Numbered from the stretch's first letter, positions 1 through 13,526 are shown. The stretch is 44,665 nucleotides of DNA from Trichoplax sp. H2 (GCA_003344405.1 NOWV01000339.1:1-44665), one strand, 5' to 3'. The notes: a model not told the origin generated them from the sequence alone. Translations and numbers: made by a program.

Positions 1-1245
1 TTTACGTTAAACACTAAGTTGGAGAATTCTTCTTATTTCACGATATACTGCATTTATATACTATTCCTCAATAGTTCATGAGTCATAATTAATACAATTA
101 ACCTCGGAATCATTTACTGAATTAGATATTAAGTTTAGCTACTGCTCTCTTAATGCAGACAACAGTATTTACGAATATAGACATGTAATGACTAATACAG
201 AATAGTCAGATTACGATATGTCCTATCACGGAACATTTCCATGATAATTTACAATCTACCATAAGTAAATTACAATCACAATGATTCGAACTGTAAGTAG
301 ATGATTTGCATTCCCTATTATAACTATTAATTTCAGTATGTGTATAAGTGTCACTGTCATAAAAAGTCCGTGCTATATTAAAACACAGTATATCCAAATT
401 ATTTAGTTAATTGAATAAGGATAGTCTAACAGAATTATCCTAACATAGATATTTCTACTGTAATACAGTATTTAACACTGTAACAGATATATTTAGTAGC
501 CAATAATTCTAGACTATAAGGATGGACTCTATGCTAGAGCACAGAAGACTATATACAGTTCGATGTTGAGCTACTAATAAGGTTAGAGGTAGAAATAGAA
601 TTGTAAATTATATATTAGGATATGCTTAGTACATTGTACTTTGAGTGGTAAGAATAAAGTCTACGAAAATACTGTAATTATTTCTATGTTGGGTTAATGA
701 TGATTCGCTGTAAAATATTGTAACTACCAATAAGCTAAATATGTGTAAAACATGGTAGAATGCCAATATACTGATTGCAGGTGCGAAGGCTACGGAGAGT
801 ATAAAAGCATGCGACATTAGGTTATCTGATTGTTCTTTCTAGAAATCTTTCAGTAGTTGTATTTGGCTGGAGACGAGTTGTGTGTGTAGCTAGTCTTTTT
901 ATTAGATCTAATAAAGTTATAATTTTCTACTACTTTTGAATTTTCGTGATTGGATTTTATCACGATATCATTTAGGTAAAAACTGCTTAAGCTACATTAG
1001 TATACTGTATATTGTAAGCAAGAAACACAACAATACAGCGGAATATGATTTGGAAGATTGTATGGTTATATAGTATCTTTCGAGCTATAATTAAACAAAA
1101 GACTGAGTGCAATGATATAAGTAATTGATGTAAATATTACAGTTTGCTGTAATATTTATTGAAGTGTATTTATATAAGGTAGCATTTCTATAAAGTGTAA
1201 TATAATCATCTTAAAATTAATGAAATTAGCAGTTCCTGTCCGTAT
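1..1245. other. Non-coding stretch, nothing recognised
   Basis: A+T-rich sequence with stops in all frames at a density expected by chance. The longest open frames are about 60 codons and have no recognisable domain. The minus-strand frame near 626-817 is hydrophobic, but this is typical of T-rich DNA read by chance. No tRNA T-arm, splice-bounded exon or repeat was found here. Confidence 0.6.
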
Positions 1246-1619
1246 ATTATAGAGATCAAATGCCTGCTACAAGTCTAAAATACATTAAATACACTTACCC
1301 AAGCTAAACTAATTACATATGATTATTCAAATGAATTTCAAATTTAGTTCATAATGAATTTTCAATGTTTTTGTTATGAAATTTTAAAAACCAAACTGTA
1401 GGCAATATACCATCAGCAAGTATTTAAAGTTGATGTTTACTACCATTTCAAACTATAAATTTAAAAGTTGGCTTGCTGTTATTTTCTTTCACTTTTCCAT
1501 GATGAACATTATTCATTGAGTTCTAAGTGAGAACTCGCACGTATTCCAATTTATTAGCAAGTTGCAACTACATGCAAATAAAAAATTTAAAATATGGAAG
1601 TATCACTGTGTGACTAGAA
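1246..1619. repeat. 374-base direct repeat, copy 1 (ends at assembly gap)
   Basis: This copy is about 96% identical to 2043-2415, with roughly 13 differences, mostly transitions, plus a small length change in an A run. Both begin with attatagagatcaaatgcc and end with gtgtgactagaa. The differences lie almost entirely in the first two thirds; the last 130 bases are nearly identical. The copy stops exactly where the run of N begins, so its true right boundary is unknown. It contains no open frame. It may be a genuine segmental duplication, a mobile-element fragment, or a scaffolding artefact. Confidence 0.9.
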
Positions 1620-1639
1620 NNNNNNNNNNNNNNNNNNNN
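1620..1639. other. Assembly gap (20 N)
   Basis: Twenty consecutive N bases. The gap abuts the end of a 374-base repeat, which is a common cause of assembly breaks. Confidence 1.
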
Positions 1640-2042
1640 AAATTGAGCTGTATATGAACGAAGGTTAAGCGTCTTAACACCTGATAGCTTGTAGCTATCT
1701 AAGTCTGAGAATATCGACATGTATATTTAGTAATGGTATTATACTAATTAATGTAACTTGTAAAGCATGAATTCTCACTCGTTAATATTGGAATTCACTG
1801 TAGAAACCTATTTAAGCGCGTGTGTTTGTAGAATATAGTAAGTAATTGCTCAAGAAACGGCAAGACTCATATCGTGAAGAATAGTGTAATAATTAGTCAG
1901 TTGTCTGTGGAGATCAGCCGAGAAATCGAGTTCTCAAATACTTCTCTCATAGAAACTGAAAGTACTGGGAGAAATAGCCCAAGTTTTAAGTAACTACACT
2001 AGAGTTCTTTACTTTCCTTTGCCACAAGTGAGGGTTGTGACA

Positions 2043-2415
2043 ATTATAGAGATCAAATGCCTGCTAAAAGTCTAAAATACATTAAATACACTTACTCAAG
2101 CTAAACTAATTATATAGGATTATTTAAATGAATTTCAAATTTAGTTCATAATGAATTTTCAATGTTTTTGTTATGAAATTTTAAAAACTAAACAGTAGAC
2201 AATATGCCATCAGCAAGTATTTAAAGTTGATGTTTACTGCCATTTCAAACTATAAATTTAAAAATTGACTTGCTGTTATTTTCTTTCACTTTTCCATGAT
2301 GAACATTATTCATTGAGTTCTAAGTGAGAACTCGCACGTATTCCAATTTATTAGCAAGTTGCAACTACATGCAAATAAAATTTTAAAATATGGAAGTATC
2401 ACTGTGTGACTAGAA
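2043..2415. repeat. 374-base direct repeat, copy 2
   Basis: Second copy of the 1246-1619 segment, in the same orientation, with 403 bases of unrelated sequence (1640-2042) between the gap and its start. It is followed at once by a short G+C-rich run (aagccgggcgggtgtcc, 2416-2432) that stands out from its surroundings and might mark an element boundary. No terminal inverted repeats or target-site duplications are evident. Confidence 0.9.
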
Positions 2416-2959
2416 AAGCCGGGCGGGTGTCCTTTGTAACTTAACGGATGACTAATTTTAATCAGTTATTTTATTTTTCGCGAATGCATGTAATTATCAC
2501 TAAATTAATCTTAGGAAAGTTCAACAGAAATAATCTTAATTAAAAGGTATTTAAAGAACCAATTTTCATATTTTTTATACGGTTCTTAAATTAAAAGAGT
2601 CTTTGTATTAGCAGATTCAATTGATGTCTTGCCTTTATTCTAACGTGAGCGTTCTTAACGTATAATTGTAAGCATATAGTTATTCTCTTCATGCTTTATA
2701 ACTTAGCATGAAATTGATGGCGTTAACGAATACTAAAGTACAATATCCGCTCAAAAATTTATGAAGGATTCATCAGTACTTGAAGCGAATCGCTCTAAGC
2801 TAATTCAAAATATTTCTAAACGGTTGAGAATTAGTTTTACTAATGGATTTTAATACCTAGAATTAAATTATGTTATAAATTTTATGACATTTGGAGTAGT
2901 CAAAATAGTATATTAATATCGGATCAGCTATCCAGATAGCAAAAATCGCTAATTATATC

Positions 2960-3340
2960 TCACAAAGTCTCTGAATCTGATAAAAATTGTATTGCCAAGT
3001 TACAAATATAATAATACGTTCGAGGTGTAAAAATCTAGAAGTTTGTATAAAACTTGGGTATCTTCGCAAAATGCCTTAAGCTACGATAGCTATAGTAAAT
3101 CGAATAGTAATAAAGCATATTACTGCTAGATATTTTTCAAGTTTACGAAGTCTCTAAGTATAATAAATAGCCGTATGGCCAAGCCGAAATGGTATACTTG
3201 AGGCGTGTAAAGCTAGAAATTAATATAAAACCTCAGTATCTTTACAAAATACATGAAGCCACGATAGTCAAAGCAAGTTGAAATATGAGGTAATGACAAA
3301 ATATTTTTACTGCTAGTTATGTTTCGATAAGTAAAGAAAT
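2960..3340. repeat. Imperfect tandem duplication, period about 180 bases
   Basis: Two diverged copies, about 2960-3137 and 3145-3330. Shared landmarks in order are: aagtctct; ccaag; gaggtgtaaa versus gaggcgtgtaaa; ctagaa; tataaaac; gtatctt.cAaaat; ctacgatag versus ccacgatag; and actgctag. A third, weaker start may follow at about 3380. No open frame is conserved between the copies, so this looks like an old non-coding duplication. Confidence 0.65.
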
Positions 3341-6300
3341 GTTTCTACAAAGTTTCCCATTTAAAGATATATTAATATTGAATTTAGGGAACTGTCGAGC
3401 ATAGCATTTTTATATTAATTTAACTCAACTAAAGATAGTGATGTATAGAGAACAGTATTTATAGGCATACATTATCTATCGACCATATTCGAACTTATCA
3501 TAGTATCCAGGACCTCTCAAAAACCAAAAATTTATAGTAAAAATTTATTTAAATATTTTATTTACGCTCTATAAACATGTAAAAGTTACTAATTTTCTAA
3601 ATTGATTATGGAATATTAGATAAAGAATATAAATCAAAGTAATGGAAAATTAAAGTTTAATAACCTTATTAGATCTAAATTTGCCTTGTACTGCTTTATA
3701 AAATATTAACTAATGTAACATCAGCATTGAATTCAACCTCTAGCGTGAAACATTATCTAGGAAAGAAAATATAAATAAGTCGTCATAGGTATTCTGCATC
3801 TTATCTAATTGCTTTTATTTTATATTGCGTTATCTGATTAATTATTTACTAAGTATCTCGCAAACTATAAAAGAAAACCTCTTTGCTTTTTTGTTTAAAT
3901 CAGCTGTTAATATTTAATATTGCCTTAATGCATCTACATGCCATCAGTAGAATTAATCGATAGTTGCTTAACTATATTTTCATTATTTCACCATTATTGA
4001 TGTTAATAATATACTTGCAAGATTGGTCTGACATAAAGTGGTATGTAATGAAATAAAGTGAAACAGCTGTCACTGAAGATTGCCCTAATTTTAGAACATA
4101 AATTACCAATGACCTATTTTACCCTCATGATTATCTAATTACCCTATTTTTAACTGGCGCTGGCAACTGATACTTGAACATTGGTTAATCCAATATAGAA
4201 GAAGCGACGTGATTGGAGGTATCCATTTTTGACTTAAGTTAATTTAAATATTCCCGAAAATTACAGGTCATGAAGTGATCTTTATCTACCGATACCTGAA
4301 AGCTTCTAAAAAAATGTAAATTGGCTACAAAAATTACCCTATCATTTATGTACAGCATCTAATTGTCATTAAGTATTATAAGGAATCTATTTCTTTATGA
4401 TACGAAAACAGCTACTGTTTTCAAGGGTGATAATACTTTAGCTTACGTCTAATCAAAATAGTGCTTGACCAAATAATGTGGTCATTTTGATCTTTATTTT
4501 TATGGCAGGTTGGGTTTAAGAACGTTATAATTGTTGGTATGAAACAATGTTTTTATATAAAATGTGACTGAATGAATTGTCTTTCATGAAACTGTTGATT
4601 GCAATTAGAAAACTAGGGTTAGAAAATTTAATTATCTATTTAATTGACCTAAATGTTTATCCAATTACGACGCCAAATGTATTACAACTAAATATCTATG
4701 ACTAAGAATACTCTAGTATTTTATAAATAGATAGGTTGATCTTCAGCTAATGATAATATCGTATATCCAATCTAAATACTGAATGCTGACTTATCACACA
4801 ATTGGTCGATTATCGAATAAAAGTGTATTAAATTGATTGAACAGAAAACAAATAGCTACAGATGTTACATAGTGAATCTATTGAATATTTTCATAATTAA
4901 ATCAAACTTTTAGTTGCTAAAAATGGATTATTGTTGCCGCATTGAGCGAAAACATTCTTAAATAATGACAAATCGAAGATGAATGACAATGATGAATTCG
5001 ATATGATTCGATGATAAAATCATAAAATTACTAGTAAAAAGTAATTTAATATCTTGTAGGCTGACTTAGGTATTAATCATTTATTCCTCCAATCATGCAC
5101 CCATTTCGTAACCTAATTATCCTGTAATTGTCATCAGATAAAGTATTACTTTTGATTTACGGTATTTGTCATATTTTTAATTACTGACTATGTCGATAAT
5201 CTATCCCTTTTCATTCTAATCAAAATAAATAAATTTGTACGTATAATAGAGAGTCAATAAATAGTCAAAAATATAGAGAGAGTGACAACAACGTAAGTTC
5301 CTGTTTTAGCTGTAGCCAACAAAAGTCTATATAAGCCGTAGGAATATCCATCCAGACATCAATTATTGCCATTGGTTGATCATCTGAATTTAGTTTTATT
5401 CTGCCTTACAGAAAATATCGCTTATCTCGTTTCTGGTAAGACATCTTATTCCATTCTAATAAAATAACGATAAATCTTGCGAATTTTTGATATGGATTGT
5501 AATTAAATAGAAATAATGCCATATATTTCTACATTAGACCAAATATCTTTTTTTTATCAGAGCAAATTTTAATCAAAGTGAGTAAAATACCTCCATCGCA
5601 AATTAATGATGTGAAGCTAATATTCAATTTTATGCACGACTAACTGGTAAAATTCACGACATAAACAACCGTCCCTTTAATTTACTCCTATACATATTTG
5701 CAGCTAGACATATGGATTAATAATCCATCTAAGTCTGATATAGACGAAGAAATATTAATTTGTTTAGGCTAAACAACGATATGGTTTCTGAAATGGTACA
5801 AAGTGCAGTATTGCTATTTGAACTCTGAATATGCGTTCTATTCTAATATTTTTTATGTAAAGTAAATATGGCTGCACAGATACAGTCTATTTTCTGAGCA
5901 ATACAATTTTCGTATTTTAATTGCTCGATAAGTACCATTTATACATAGAATAAAATTATTAAATGGTGCTTTTTCAACCTGATGATCTAGTAGGAATACT
6001 TAGAAGATTTTGGATTGCAGGATTTACGTGTTTGCTAGACTGCCAAAATTTATTTATACTTTACTTTTAAATTACTACAGATTTATATTCGAATGAGAGA
6101 TTACATCAATAGTTGTTAATACTTAATATATCGTAACGTAAACGGTGAATTTCCATCCGTTTAATATTATCTTACTTCACTGTAAAAATAGTTAGAAGCA
6201 CAGTTATGAGAACAGCCATAAGTTCGCACTATAATACGAAACTGAAGGCTACCTAGTATCTTAAGAATAAATTCCTTGAATAGAGTTATTGCGAGGAACT

Positions 6301-6598
6301 TACAAAATTTCTGAATTGAAAGCTGTAGACGTAATATTTATGATTTTCAAAATATCAATTCTTACCGTACGAAATGTCGAATAAGGTAGTTTACTTTGCT
6401 GAAGTTGTTTTAAAAATGGATTACAAATGAAGTTTAATACCTGTAATAAATTAAAGTATACGGCATGCTATATCACCGTGAATCATAGAGTTTAAAAATA
6501 TAATATCTTCCAATTTCCGTTAATTAGAGTATACTCGTATTGTGTCAGCGCAAAAATCTCCGACACTTCAACATGCAGTATAGAAAAATTGAAGTTGA

Positions 6599-6673
6599 TT
6601 TGATGTAATTAAATGCGATAATGATCTTGCAGGATACTATATTTAGACCATATCGCATTTTAATTACATCAAA
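6599..6673. repeat. Near-perfect inverted repeat (hairpin)
   Basis: The left arm tttgatgtaattaaatgcga (6599-6618, continuing to 6620) pairs with the right arm at 6651-6673. The two arms differ by a single inserted base. The loop is about 30 bases. An arm of about 22 bp with a short loop is what an RNA hairpin precursor or the tip of a small foldback element would look like. No other copy is visible in the window. Confidence 0.8.
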
Positions 6674-7409
6674 TGGCTTAGACTTTGTTATATGTTAATA
6701 TGGCTAAGATATTTGGGTGGGCAGAATACATTCTTCTATGTAGGTGTCCGTAATCAAATGAAGTAAATTTAAAATTTTTAGCGAGATTGGTTACACCGGA
6801 ATAGTTGTAAGTCACACAGTAATTATAAACAGATTCAGTCATGTGAATCAGTCTTGTAAACTGATCTGCAAATGTAAACGCAATCCTGGATATAGATCAT
6901 TGTTGAAAATACCGCTTCAAATTTAGAATTTAATAACTGCAGATGGCTACACTGCCGAATAAGTTATGCAATATTGTTTTGATAGGAGAAAAATCAGTAA
7001 CAAAGCAATTATGCATAAAATCACTACAGAAAGTCCTACAGAACATAAAGTAAATCATTTCAATGTTATTTATTCGTAATAAACAGCTAATATTGTGAGA
7101 ATCGCTAGTAAACAATAAGATAATGCATTCAAATTTAATTCCATTAATTTCTTTCTTTCGACATTTGCGTTCGAGTGTTAATGTGGATTGTTATAATTTT
7201 TATTTTAATTGTCGATGGAAATTTCATTAGATTTTATCAACTGTAGCAAGTTGAAACATTATAAGACCTTCAATACGATATTTCTTAGCAGATGTTAGTG
7301 TTATTACTCATAAAGAATTCGAAACTTAATCTAATTTTCATTAATTGTGTGCGTTAAATTATTTTTACTACCTTCAGTTTTAGCTGGAAAAGTATACAAT
7401 ATTAAAAGA

Positions 7410-9550
7410 ATGAAGAGCGCAACCATTTTTCTGGCCTTGGCTATTGCTATGTGCATGTTTGCTTTCACTACTCATGCCGACGTTATAAGAAGTAACCCAT
7501 GGAAGCGATACGTGGATATGCAAGTTGTGAGTTTAAGATTTAATCGTGAATTTAACCATACTTCTATATCTGTTAAAAGATATTAACAGTATAGCGGTAC
7601 TAGAAGTTATACAGAGCTATAGCAGTATAACTCACTTTCTTTAATCAGTATTAGATTGAATGTGCACATTTTTACCCATTCATCTGATAGCTGGATAGAA
7701 AGTAGGTATTATGCACGTTTAAAGGGATCTAGCTTCTTCTAAAAGAAGTATTAACAGAATAAGGATTACACTAATGATACTCTGTGAAGTACTGAATATC
7801 TTGTTAGGGTTATACCTCAGAGTTCTAGAATAGTATTGATAATTATAAAAAGATAATCAGTAGAGGTGATAAGGTATAATATTGGATCAATTTACGAAAA
7901 CAGTCCAATTACGATGATTTACATTCAATCTCAAAGACTATAATCAGCGGTATAGTTTTCGTTAGTGACATCTTGGAGCCAATTTAATTAACTTTTAATT
8001 AATAAAAATTGCACCATACTTCAGCAAAGTGAAAGTTAACACTAGAGAGTATAAAGTATTCAAAACAATAATGGTTAGTCGCTAACAATTCGAACTGATG
8101 TATGATATTTATCCTTTGATATTCAAATATTTCTTCAGTTGTGAAAATTGAAAAATTTTAATTAAACAGCAATTAATTAAGTAATTATATGCCTGCTATA
8201 AAATTCTTCCTGATCAGTTATGTAACATTATTTTGATTGAAACCCGAAACACTACAGATATTTGTAATCTTAACTTTATCGATGCAAAATTAGCAGCATT
8301 TAGCACACTGCAATAGTAGTACAGAGTAGTAAGGGTTCAGCTATTAAAAATTAATAAAGTGTAAATCGACTTTAGGACAGAAAGGTACTAAAATAGCAAT
8401 ATACGTACAGTTTAATTGAGTATTGGTACAATATCTGGCCTAAAATCTTCGTATTTCTTCCATGACATTCAACATTAATAATATCTTAGAAATTTATTAA
8501 AAAAGGATAGTCTGTTATATAAGCTATGATGATATAACTTAATCGATGGAAAAGCCTACCTGAAAGTAAAGTTATATTATCCTTTGAGGTACATTGTTAC
8601 CAACTTTACCAGCTGTAATTTCAAATTTAAATTTTCTCGATTAGATTTAAAAGTTAAAAATTTTAAATGAAACTAGGCTAGTAAATACAGTTGATATTTT
8701 TTTTAATTTAAATCCTGTCTAATAAATATTGAAAGATTACAATAATTGCGAGAATGCAGCAGCTGAAAATATTAGATGAGTGTATGGTAATGGTAGATGT
8801 CATTTGGCTAAATGTGTTAATAAGTACCGTCAATCTAGCGGTATTAAAGCTGTAGTAAGGATTGCTTGCTCTTTTAGCTACTGGATAGGTTTCATGTTTC
8901 TATTCCTCACTAGATGAGCAAGGCAGATATATTATTAAAAGTTAGCGTAATATATATTTTATGCATACATGCTTTGGCTGAAAACTGAACAGAAAGTTAA
9001 AGCTAGTTTTAAAATACAACAAACTTCACTAAGCAATAATTTACCATTTTAAAAAGGACTACGACCTAAGCATTACTTAAAACAAGTTATTAAAGAACTA
9101 CGTGTAGGGATGCCATTGGAATAGATTAAAGTTAAATGCTACTTCAGGATCATTTAACAAAACTACACTGGCATAAGCTTGCGATATAGGCGTTTATGGC
9201 ATTAAATCTATCGATAGCGACAATTGATCAAAATTAGCTATAGAAAGCGGAGTATTAAGCGCATACAGACACCCCCCCCCAATTTGAAAGCTGCTATATG
9301 TATTTTATATTAAACCTAACATGATATGGTGCACGGATAACTAGAGAAAAATGTTTATGTGATAATAGCTGTCGGATATAATACTGATCGATGTTATATT
9401 ATCTATATGAACTACTTATAGAGGAATGGCCAGTGTGATCAAAGTTGGCTTCAAACTCAACACTGTACTAACCATCTTCAGTGCCTTCTGAAATGTTTCG
9501 TGTCCTACTGTGTTACATCTCACAACTACTGCACCACCATATCATGGTAA
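7410..9550 (+). CDS. Secreted six-cysteine peptide precursor, copy 1 (two exons)
   Basis: Exon 1 is 7410-7526 and exon 2 is 9422-9550, joined in phase 0 across a 1895-base intron (donor gtgagt at 7527, acceptor ttatag ending at 9421; a donor 3 bases earlier is possible). The precursor is 81 residues. Residues 1-23 form a signal peptide (Lys2, hydrophobic core about 5-20, likely cleavage after THA). A Lys-Arg pair lies at 32-33. The six cysteines are at 44, 54, 60, 64, 69 and 76, spaced X9, X5, X3, X4, X6. The chain ends ISW then TAA. I chose the ATG at 7410 because the upstream in-frame sequence has no ATG and the signal peptide starts there. Half of the exon-2 residues match the copy at 16563, including GQCDQS and VSYC. 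I do not recognise the family. Hormone, antimicrobial or toxin-like roles are all possible and none is shown by the sequence. Confidence 0.8.
7527..9421 (+). other. Intron of peptide gene 1
   Basis: The intron is 1895 bases. It contains no open frame of note and no sign of a nested gene. A run of nine C (9272-9280) stands out in this A+T-rich setting and lies about 140 bases upstream of the splice acceptor. There is no sequence similarity that I can see to the introns of the other two copies. Confidence 0.6.
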
Positions 9551-12500
9551 CTGAAATTTCGTTTGCATCAGCAAAGTTAAATATAAACGAAGCTTGAATT
9601 TGAAGCATCATTATTAGATATAGATAAATATCAATCATCAAAATTGCCTTCATAAACAGAAAATATATTATTAACTACTAAATTAAAATTATTCTAGCTT
9701 TGTACATAGCGTAAGCTATGATGTTTTGCCTATTAAATTTATTGATCAAAATAAGCGACATAGAGATGCAAGATGGTCTTATCTGTGACATAGAAATGTT
9801 ATCATTCTATAGTGCAAACTACAAACTATTTACATATTTAATCCTGACAAATTTACACCGCTAGGTTTTATTACTGAACTGTTAGATTAGCGAAAATTCT
9901 ATACGGTAATTTGTAGCAGTTCCCTTGCTAATGATGATGTTATCAGATTTATGTTATTCCTAACGATCCAATGAAATAAATTTCCGATCTGCAAAATCAA
10001 AAAAATTGTTTGTTCGCTCTTTCTTGACATTAACGAAAGATAGGATAATGCATGTAATTAATTAATTAATTAATAATATAATTAAAATTACTAATTAAAT
10101 AGTTCAATACGTGCTATTAGCATTGGAATACATGTCAACATAGCAATATGGATGCTATGACTGGAGAGATTCAATTGTGTTGATTCAATGAAAATGTTAA
10201 TTTAGATCATAGTGCATGTCATTAATTTGTATCATATTCTTGTGACAAAGATCTATAAGAGATATTTTCTGGATCTTCTATCTCAAACTACAGTACCTAT
10301 CAAAGCTAATTCTCCGTGATAAGTATGAAACTTTTCTTCGAGTCTCAGGGCATAAATAACATGACCTTCTCTTTACGCGAAAAATAAAATAACCAATTCT
10401 CTTCGTTAAAAAATAGCAACTCACTTATGTACCTTCTATCTATATTCTCAATCAGCTACGGAATATAAATACATGAAAATTAATACTAATAAACGATATT
10501 GCTGTCGTCTATTCTGAGACCTAAATTTGATCTCTTTACGTTCTATTTAAAAAACGTTAGAGTTCGCGTATAAAGACGAAATGGTCATGATCCGAATATG
10601 ATTGATCTTGGAGCTGTCTCATAATTAGGTATCAAACTAATTCAATCGCCCTTATTGGAAAATGAATTAGTTTTACAATCAATAAATCTAGCGATAAACT
10701 AACAACTGTATAACGATCAATACAAATATTTATACTTAGTAGCGGTCTTTAACATAGTTACAGACAGTACAACATCAAAATATGTAATATAACAATTATT
10801 AAAAAGAGATGACATTGAAATTTAAGTTTGAGTAAGGTCGATGGTTAGCTCATCAGTCTATTATTATTAATTTATATCATTCCCTGGTAACCTTTTATAC
10901 TGTAGACGATAAATAGCAGAAATAAAGGTGAGTTCAGATCAAAAGAGTGCTATTTAGTCATTTATTGTTGCTGTAGTAATATTCTAAAGTGCTCTGATAT
11001 AACTAGAAAAATTCAAGATCAAAACTTGTACTTGGAAGCTTGTATCTGAGCGAATAGCACACGACAGATTTTCATATCTCAGGATCATACATGTTTATAG
11101 ATCTAATGGCTAGTATCCGAGAATTTATTCGTTAAATACGACTTTAAGAATCCAATTTTAGAAAGATAGAGGGTTTAATTAATCTATGAAGACTTATCAG
11201 CTATCAGTGAGATTAACACAAGACAATATCGATAAAAATAGATTCTTTATTGCATCCGTGATTGTAAAATTTTAAGGAGAATGTAGAATAGCCTCTGTGG
11301 CAAAGTTAAATGGTAATATAATATATCAATTTTTCCTTATTTATAATTTACTCGCGCAAGTTATGAGATTTTAATCACTAAAAGGAGCCGTTTTTATTGC
11401 ATACGATATACCCTTCTGAAACTGTTATCACACAAAAATTATTTACTTTATTAAATACCTAGATATGTGAATCCATCTAGACCCGTAGGCAGTCTTAACT
11501 TCTTTCTGCAAATTACATAGGTGCAGAGTTTGCATCAACGATATTTTTGGATCTTCATTTATGGCCTACCGCAATGGCTTGCTGTAGTGAATGGGTTGAG
11601 AACTCTTTAGGTTCACTGTCCAGTAACTCGAACTTTGAGTTATTAAAAAGGACAGAAATTTCAAAAACTATCTACAATCACTTTTTAAGCATAATAGACT
11701 AACTAATCTATGCCATACACTACTTTAAGTTACTGTTTTAATAAAACTTTTAATACCCTTGACCAATGTAATTAGCTGAAACTATTACTTCTATGCTCAC
11801 AATTATAATATAGGTTACGTTTAATGTTAGAATTTCCAATTAAATTTTTTAAGGTTGGATCAATTAGTATAGTTTAAATAGTTATTAAAAAGTAGTAAAA
11901 GATTATTTTAGGGCAAATAGAATTATTATTAATAAAAAGTCGGAGAAAAATCATGCCTCCGTTTAATTTCAAATATTGTTCATGGATACACAGTAAGAAT
12001 TCTCTTCTCGAATAATGGTAACCAAAATAATTCGCAGTCTTTTGATACTCTTATCGAAGAATCAGCTAGTTTTTTTATCTGATATTTATTGATCCTATTG
12101 GTAATGTATGACATCGAAATTTAGGTTCGCAATTTTAAATTGAATAATGGGGTAATCGGTTTGTCATTTCTAGACAAAAGGAAATTAGTTTTATGACGAT
12201 AGGACGTATTTTTTGGTCCTTTTCTAAGCTCACTAAAAAGACTGCATTTTCCTAGCTATGTTTATGGTGTATATAGAATACTATTATTAGCAATCAGTTC
12301 TTTCGTTTAAATACAGATAGCAATGCATACAGCAGGTTCTCTGGAGATTTCATGTCTAAAAAAGGAGTATCGCTATTCAAGTTACAGATTAAATCCGATA
12401 TTGACTCCATCTTTGGCCAAATTGTTACAAATAAATACAAATTTGGCAGAATAGTGCAAATCCAAAGGACAACCATATCAAGGATGGTATTTTCAATCAT

Positions 12501-13286
12501 GATTCAGTAGTCATCAAGACTAGGAAAGATTTTAATAACGAGATTTTTATTAGAATTACTTTGCAGACAATGTGAAATAAGACGCTGATTATGTGTAGCT
12601 TTTTAATTTCATAAAACAAGAGCGTAAGGGTTCAATTATGTAATATTATAAAGAGGATATCCTGTGGTAAAGAAATAGGATAATGGTCTGAAATGGTGAT
12701 TATCTTTAAATGCAGAGAATTTCTCATTTTATACAAAAATATTTCCTTTAGACAGGAATAAAATAACAATACTGAGAACGAATTGGATATAAATGCGTTA
12801 TGTATTGATCGCTTGACAGAGAAATCTATATTGGCTATAAATTTAAGAACAATTCAATCTATTCTAATTAAATAGCTCTTTTACAATTAAAGACTCTGAT
12901 AACGACTCTATGGATATAAAAATGAAATTTTAGCTTAGGAATTTGAGCGCTGATTGGCCAGGATATAGCCTGCTTTGATATAAGAATCATGCATCACGTA
13001 TTCAATACGGCAGGTTCAAAGTTTGACAGTGTAAATTATCCGCTTTAAAACCAGACATGAACATGTAGAAGGAAGTTAGAGATGAAGAAGAATAATTTCA
13101 TTAAGTTTGAGTATGATAGGCTCAAACTGCTAAATTTTCTATTTTGCTCTTTTTATCACACAGCCAGAATAATTCACTTTAATCGAACATGAATTATTTT
13201 TATACGTTTGGCAAACTCAGGTATTATAAAGTAATGGATACTAGCGCTTGATATTGACACGAAAGTGATTCGCTTTAAATCGATAA
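9551..13286. other. Non-coding stretch downstream of peptide gene 1
   Basis: No supported gene. It contains a short TAAT microsatellite at about 10055-10076. I looked for further six-cysteine exons or signal-peptide exons on the plus strand and found none. A frame at 12294-12500 on the minus strand is chance-like. The 3' untranslated region of the first peptide gene presumably occupies the first few hundred bases. The first canonical AATAAA I noticed is at about 9975, which would be a long tail, so a variant signal may be used. Confidence 0.5.
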
Positions 13287-13526
13287 ATTCATATTGTTAA
13301 TAGAAAATGGATAATCAAAGCGATGGAAATTGTATTAAGAGACAATCGGATAACTGGTCCACCTCCAGATAATGACTCATCTGTGTGGGAAGTAATAAAA
13401 CCAAAAGAAAAGATGTTTATCCTCTCACGCAGATTCTCACGTGGATAGCAACGAAAATGCCGTCTCTGTCGTTGGCTAAAACATATTTTTAGCTCTTTGG
13501 CTATTTACCGTATAAATACTGTATAG
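13287..13526 (+). pseudogene. Short coding-like relic with an in-frame stop
   Basis: One frame is open from 13287 to 13445 with an ATG at 13323, meets TAG at 13446-13448, then stays open for 25 more codons to TAG at 13524. This patch is G+C-richer than its surroundings. Its composition is protein-like: charged residues, a Pro-Pro-Pro run, the segment SVWEVIKPKEKMFILSRRF, then a basic Cys-containing stretch (QRKCRLCRW) after the stop. I recognise no family. It may be a decayed gene or transposon fragment, a 41-residue small protein (ATG to first stop), or chance. A weak inverted repeat (gtttgag/ctcaaac) lies nearby at 13115-13137. Confidence 0.22.

Larger units (their letters stand above)
2416..7409. 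other. Non-coding stretch upstream of the first peptide gene
   Basis: No supported gene. Besides the repeat at 2960-3340 and the hairpin at 6599-6673 I see only A+T-rich unique sequence. Short open frames, such as a 39-codon frame at about 4585, lack splice context, homology or coding-like composition. The 200-300 bases before 7410 probably contain the promoter of the first peptide gene, but I cannot point to a convincing TATA box. Confidence 0.5.

Noticed and set aside
626-817. Hydrophobic minus-strand frame that could be a membrane peptide
   Set aside because: T-rich antisense reading gives hydrophobic residues by default; no signal-peptide-like start or splice context.
10830-10895. Words ttagctcat and atatcatt..ctggtaa resembling exon 2 of peptide gene 2
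   Set aside because: The spacing between the words is wrong by 17 bases and no cysteine pattern is present.
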